The translations under genes and the position numbers were made by a program. From the NCBI GenBank assembly GCA_029817715.1, contig JARUPY010000189.1, forward strand, positions 4,402,001 to 4,466,000: a DNA stretch of 64,000 bases. The letters are read 5' to 3'. Positions 60,182-64,000 of this stretch are shown here, piece after piece. Numbering within the stretch: the stretch's first letter is position 1; each line of letters opens with the position of its first letter. The DNA is from Melastoma dodecandrum (Eukaryota; Streptophyta; Magnoliopsida; Myrtales; Melastomataceae). The notes under the pieces were generated by a model. That model had not been told where the DNA came from, did not search any database, and saw only the letters and a program-made list of their open reading frames with translations.

Positions 60182-60590
60182 TGCGGAAGAAAGACGCGAG
60201 AAGCGGAAGTAATAAAAAGAAGAGGAAGGTGGGCTCGGGTCAAGGGAAGCAGGGCCGGGCAAGGATGGATCGTGGACGGGCTAAGTGGGAGGAAGGCCGC
60301 AGCCTCTAGTGAAGACCCAAGCCCGCAAGGTAGTTAGTCAGTTAGAGGGGGAAAGGTAGAATTCTCTGTAAATAGGAGGGGGGGAGCGAGTACAGGATGT
60401 CGTCGTTGTTTTGTGTCAGAATTGGTTAAAGGAGAGAGAGAGACGAGTGGGTGTGCTTGTGCTCTCGGTGGTTGGTTGTTCTTATCGTTCTGGAGGAAGA
60501 AATGGAGGAATCGGATTGATCAGAGTGTCCTGGTGTGTTTCTGGGTTGGTAAGGAAGACGGTGTGTGGCAGAAGAGGAAGTCACGCACCA
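60179..60590 (+). mobile_element. 3' LTR of Reina-like chromovirus (412 bp)
   Basis: Near-identical to 55184-55594. It is followed by the target duplication GCGGA at 60591-60595. Near identity of the two LTRs implies very recent insertion. Confidence 0.95.
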
Positions 60591-60799
60591 GCGGACTACG
60601 ACAATATGATAATTTGTATAATTTTGTCCAAAATGTATAAGTAGCCCACGAGGCACTCAATGTTTGAAATGAGTTCTATATTTTAGCAGCAGAAATTGTT
60701 TTTATTAACATGTTTACCTTCCCTAAGAAAAAATATAAAAGCTTTTCATGTATAGCCGCAGAGTAAATTCGTTATAAAAAATACGAGTTTCTTGGCTAC

Positions 60800-61015
60800 T
60801 TAAGAAACTAGTTAGTTCTAATAGCGAAATCTTTAGGAATGCTTGGAGAACATCAACTCATTGCTGAAAACAGTGAGGCCATGATATTCTCTGCATTTTC
60901 ATGAACTCATTATTTGAAATGGAGTTCTAAATTTCTTATTTTGTCATTATTGTTACTAACACTGAGTTCGGATGATAAAATATGAAATTTTAAAACGTTT
61001 GATCGTAAACGGAAA
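60800..61015 (-). repeat. Diverged long inverted repeat, right side
   Basis: Counterpart of 54728-54960: on the minus strand CCGTTTACGATCAAACGTTT and GTTTTCAGCAATGAGTT with CAAGCATTCCTAAAGA. Divergence is much higher than between the chromovirus LTRs, so this pair is older. Confidence 0.65.
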
Positions 61016-61839
61016 AATAGTTTACGAAATAATGGTAAATAGCAAAACGGCATTGTGTGATGTAGCCCAAAAAATTTCATGAAATTCCTCACTGACTTTA
61101 AAACAACTCAGTTGTGTTTGTTAATTTGTCGAAGCTGATTGAAGTTTGCTAGCTCCACTAGTCTCATTTTACAAGCATTTCCTTTTCTTCTACCTATCTG
61201 AAACAGAATATATATTAGAGTAAGAAAATTCATCAATCTAAGTACTATCCAATGTCTTCTTGCGTATCAAGATGCATGTCATACTTTAATGGCCTAAAAT
61301 ATAAGGGCCTACATTTTCATCGAATGTTATGATCCGAAGTCTAATCTTAGCCACCTCAAAAAATGAGGAATGTGAATAAGTTCTAGACAACTGATCTCAA
61401 TAGCTACAAATATGTTTGCATAAGCATTAACAATAGAATGAGATGACATGTGCTCGTCCCCCTAGAATGATGTATATGTGTTTCCGATTCGAAGGGAAAT
61501 ATTCTACAATGAAAATCTTGCAGGATACACGAACCTTTTTTTACAAAATTTCAAACATTTTGCATCCTATTTCGTAACTATTTGTTACCCTTTAGTGCTC
61601 GTTTCATTCCGGAATGGATTGCCGGACGGAATGGAGAAAAAATATAGGAAGGTAGTTGCTTGAAAAAATGGTGTGTTTAGTTCGAGAATGAAAATAAGGG
61701 GAATAAGAGAAGGAATGAGGAAGGGAATGGGGCATTCACTATTGTCACTGGGTTAAAACCTCTATGAAGTAAATTCCCTCTGTGGGCGTCATGTCTCACC
61801 CTCGAGCACGACCAGCCACACATGTGATAAATCTCCCCC
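61016..61839. other. No gene recognised; possible short repeat near 61600-61760
   Basis: AT-rich, non-coding. Around 61595-61750 GGAATGG/GGAATGAG-type motifs recur and GTGCTCGTTTCATTCC faces TTAGTTCGAGAATGAAA, which might be a small inverted-repeat element; I cannot fix ends or a target duplication. Confidence 0.4.
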
Positions 61840-61849
61840 ACCAGAGGAA

Positions 61850-63350
61850 GTCAACGTCCTCGTCGACGCCATCTCGAGATACTCCTACACCTCTCGTTCA
61901 AACTGTCACAAAGTGTTTCCCTTTTCCCACGTCACATCTACAACATTTCTACCATTCCAATGAATCAAGAACTCAGTCCGCCGATTTTTCTTACATTGCC
62001 CCAAGACTCGGTGGTTAAGGATCACCTCAATCTGAACATCATATTCTTCCCTTGTCGTTGGGGTGCTCGCTTGGTTTGGACCCGCTCATCAGAATTAGGA
62101 TCCTCATGGAATGGCTTAAGGAAACTCACATTCAACGCTTCAAACGGACCATCATACCTCGAAATAAGGCCACGATGAACCATCTTACTACTGATTTTCT
62201 TCCAGATTTGTGGCGTTAGTTTTAACATCACATTATCACCAACATTGAACTCAACTGACCTCCGATGTTGATCAACATACTTTTTCATTCGACGAGCAGC
62301 CTTTGCCACACTATCCCGGACCTCTGAAATCATCTCATGCTTATCTCGGGCAAAACGGTAAGCAGCGGGCAAGGTCCTGATCGTTGTACAGCAACATCTT
62401 GAGAATACAAGGGTGATGTCCCATAGCAAGTTCAAAGGGACTGTATCCCGTCGACGATGACCTGTGCAAATTGTAACAAAATCAAGTAAATCAACCCAAT
62501 TTCGCTGACTTGCCGTCACATAGGTATTATTCAAGTAACACATTCACCCGCTCCATCTGTCCATCGGTCTGTAGATGATTTGTCGTCAAAAACTTCAACT
62601 CTGTACCCATCAAGTTAAAGTGACATGTCCATAAACGACCAGTAAAGCATGCATCTCTATTGCTTACGACATCTGACGGCAGCCCAAAATACATCACTAT
62701 GTGCTTGTAAAACAGTTTTGTGGTCACCTCCGCGGTACAAATATGGGGTGCCGCAATGAACATAACATAATTCGAGAACCTATCAACAACCACCAACATC
62801 AAGGATAAGTCTCTGACCTTAGAAAATTGTGAAACGAAATCCATTGAAATCGATACCCAAGATTTCTCCGCAATGCCTGGTTGACTTGCTGACACACCAA
62901 GCACGTCCACACATAAACCTCATAATAATCATCAATGCAAGGCCAAATATAAGTTCTTTTCACCAACGCTATCATCCGCTCACTTTCCGGGTAACTAGCC
63001 CAGGGGGAGTCATGCGATTCCCTCATGATTCACTGCCTAAGTTCCCCACGGGAATATACAATCTATTACTCTCAGAATACAACAGACCATCATTAAGCCA
63101 ATATCTCCGCACCATATCTTCCCTGACCTGTTCCACCAACATCATGTAAGCGGGATCAGTCTTCGCTAAGTTACGCACCTTATCCAAGATGTACGACTGG
63201 AAGGTAGAGATAGTGGCCACTGTGATCACTATTTTCTGACTCAACGCGTCTGCCACCAGATGTTGTCCCGGCCTATGCTCCCACTCAAAGTCATACTCGG
63301 CCAAAAACTCTTGCCACCATGCCTGTCTCGCGGAAAGTTTTTTCTGCATT
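61850..63350 (-). pseudogene. Chromovirus RNase H, integrase and chromodomain, minus strand
   Basis: In order on the minus strand: RNase H end QKKLSARQAWWQEFLAEYDF and HRPGQHLVADALSQK; zinc domain HDSPWASYPESERM and VWTCLVCQQ; integrase core SISMDFVSQF, VVSNRDACFTGR and HLQTDGQMERVN (triad kept); C-terminal HRGLISRYDGPFEALNV and VSFLKPFHEDPNSD; then a chromodomain VILNHRVLGQCKKNRRTEFL with IHWNGRNVVDVTWEKGN. Frameshifts and stops break it several times (for example near 62525 and in the chromodomain). An unrelated stretch of about 110 bases (near 63355-63470) splits RNase H. Confidence 0.85.
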
Positions 63351-63499
63351 TTAAAGAATATGGTCCTCCAAATTTTATTATGATCTTGAATTAGTATTCG
63401 TAATCCGTTTGAAAAGATACCAATTGAAGTGGAGGGTTTCTTCTGTACAAGCTTCTTCCAAAGCATACGGCTAGCCACGTTATCAATCTTAATCACAAA

Positions 63500-64000
63500 C
63501 AAGCTGGCAAGAGAAGGTGGGTGGTGATGAGATTAGAGGTATCTTGGTTGAAAGGGGTGGAGGAGGAAGTGAGGGAGATGTAAGGGAAGGTTGTTTCGTG
63601 GAATAGAACATGACCGCCAATATAGACTCGTCCGCTAGTCGGATCAAAGCAGCGGTAAATATTATGGTTTGCGGAGTAACCGATGATGACACATGTTATC
63701 GATCAAGGAGCAAGTTTATTTGCAAAGTGGTGGCCTAGGTATGGATAACATAGGAATCCAAAGACATGAAGAATGGAGTAATCGGGCTGATGTCGACAGA
63801 GAGTGGCATAAGGGGATTGAAATTGGAGAAAGGATGAGGGTAAGAAATTGATAGTGTAGATAGCCGTCAAAGCAGCATCTACCCAAAAAGAGCGTGGTAA
63901 TTGTGCATGAAGTCGGATAGTACGAGCAAGGTGGTTGATGGGACAAGTTCCTTTCGGCAATCCCATTTTGTTTAGGGTTGTATGGGTAGGAGAGTTGGAG
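63500..64000 (-). pseudogene. Ty1/Copia integrase fragment
   Basis: On the minus strand YNPKQNGIAERN (the third catalytic acidic residue region of Copia integrase) is followed, after a frame change near 63950, by LPRSFWVDAALTAIYTINFL, QSPYATLCRHQPDYSILHVF and GFLCYPYLGH. These are standard Copia integrase/RT linker blocks. It continues beyond the window edge. It abuts the chromovirus RNase H, so one inserted into the other or they were joined by a deletion. Confidence 0.82.

Overview
This is nuclear DNA of a flowering plant, very rich in transposable elements. The signs are Tat/Ogre-type and chromovirus-type Ty3/Gypsy elements, Ty1/Copia pieces, plant mobile domain (PMD) ORFs, and a few host gene remnants with plant-type short introns. 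The species cannot be fixed from the sequence. Only one intact host-type gene is visible: a small two-exon gene at 52125-52495 on the minus strand. Nearly everything else is a decayed, nested repeat.

Layout. 1-12320 is a non-autonomous Tat/Ogre-like element: long-LTR segments at both sides, a tRNA-Arg-type primer site at 2882, and an interior made of a degenerate tandem array folded into several large inverted repeats. 12320-14440 is the same LTR family in reverse orientation. 14821-19531 is a decayed Tat pol (protease, RT, two RNase H domains, integrase) on the plus strand. It is followed by a multi-exon PMD gene on the opposite strand (19694-22610) and an LTR (22781-23810). 24224-30260 holds a tRNA-Ser-like remnant, a zinc-transporter (MTP12-like) pseudogene fused to another ORF, a decayed chromovirus pol, and short tandem repeats.

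31077-46735 appears to be a second Tat element in minus orientation, so its PMD gene reads plus. Its PMD gene has been split twice: by a Copia solo LTR (31659-34041, duplication CATAG) and by a third Tat segment (34268-44512) that carries its own antisense PMD. That third element has lost its pol and contains head-to-head chromovirus pieces (36478-39460). 47708-50775 is a chromovirus with most of its 5' interior deleted. 53371-54592 is an unprocessed ribosomal protein L23 (uL14) pseudogene.

55184-60590 is the youngest element: a complete Reina-like chromovirus with 411/412-bp LTRs, 5-bp target duplication GCGGA, and just two obvious coding lesions. It lies between diverged inverted repeats of an older element. 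61840-64000 is a minus-strand chromovirus pol with a chromodomain, joined to a Copia integrase fragment.

The recurring theme is the pairing of Tat elements with antisense, intron-bearing PMD genes, seen three times in one window. The other structure deserving attention is the nested palindromic interior of the first element, which on transcription would give long double-stranded RNA.
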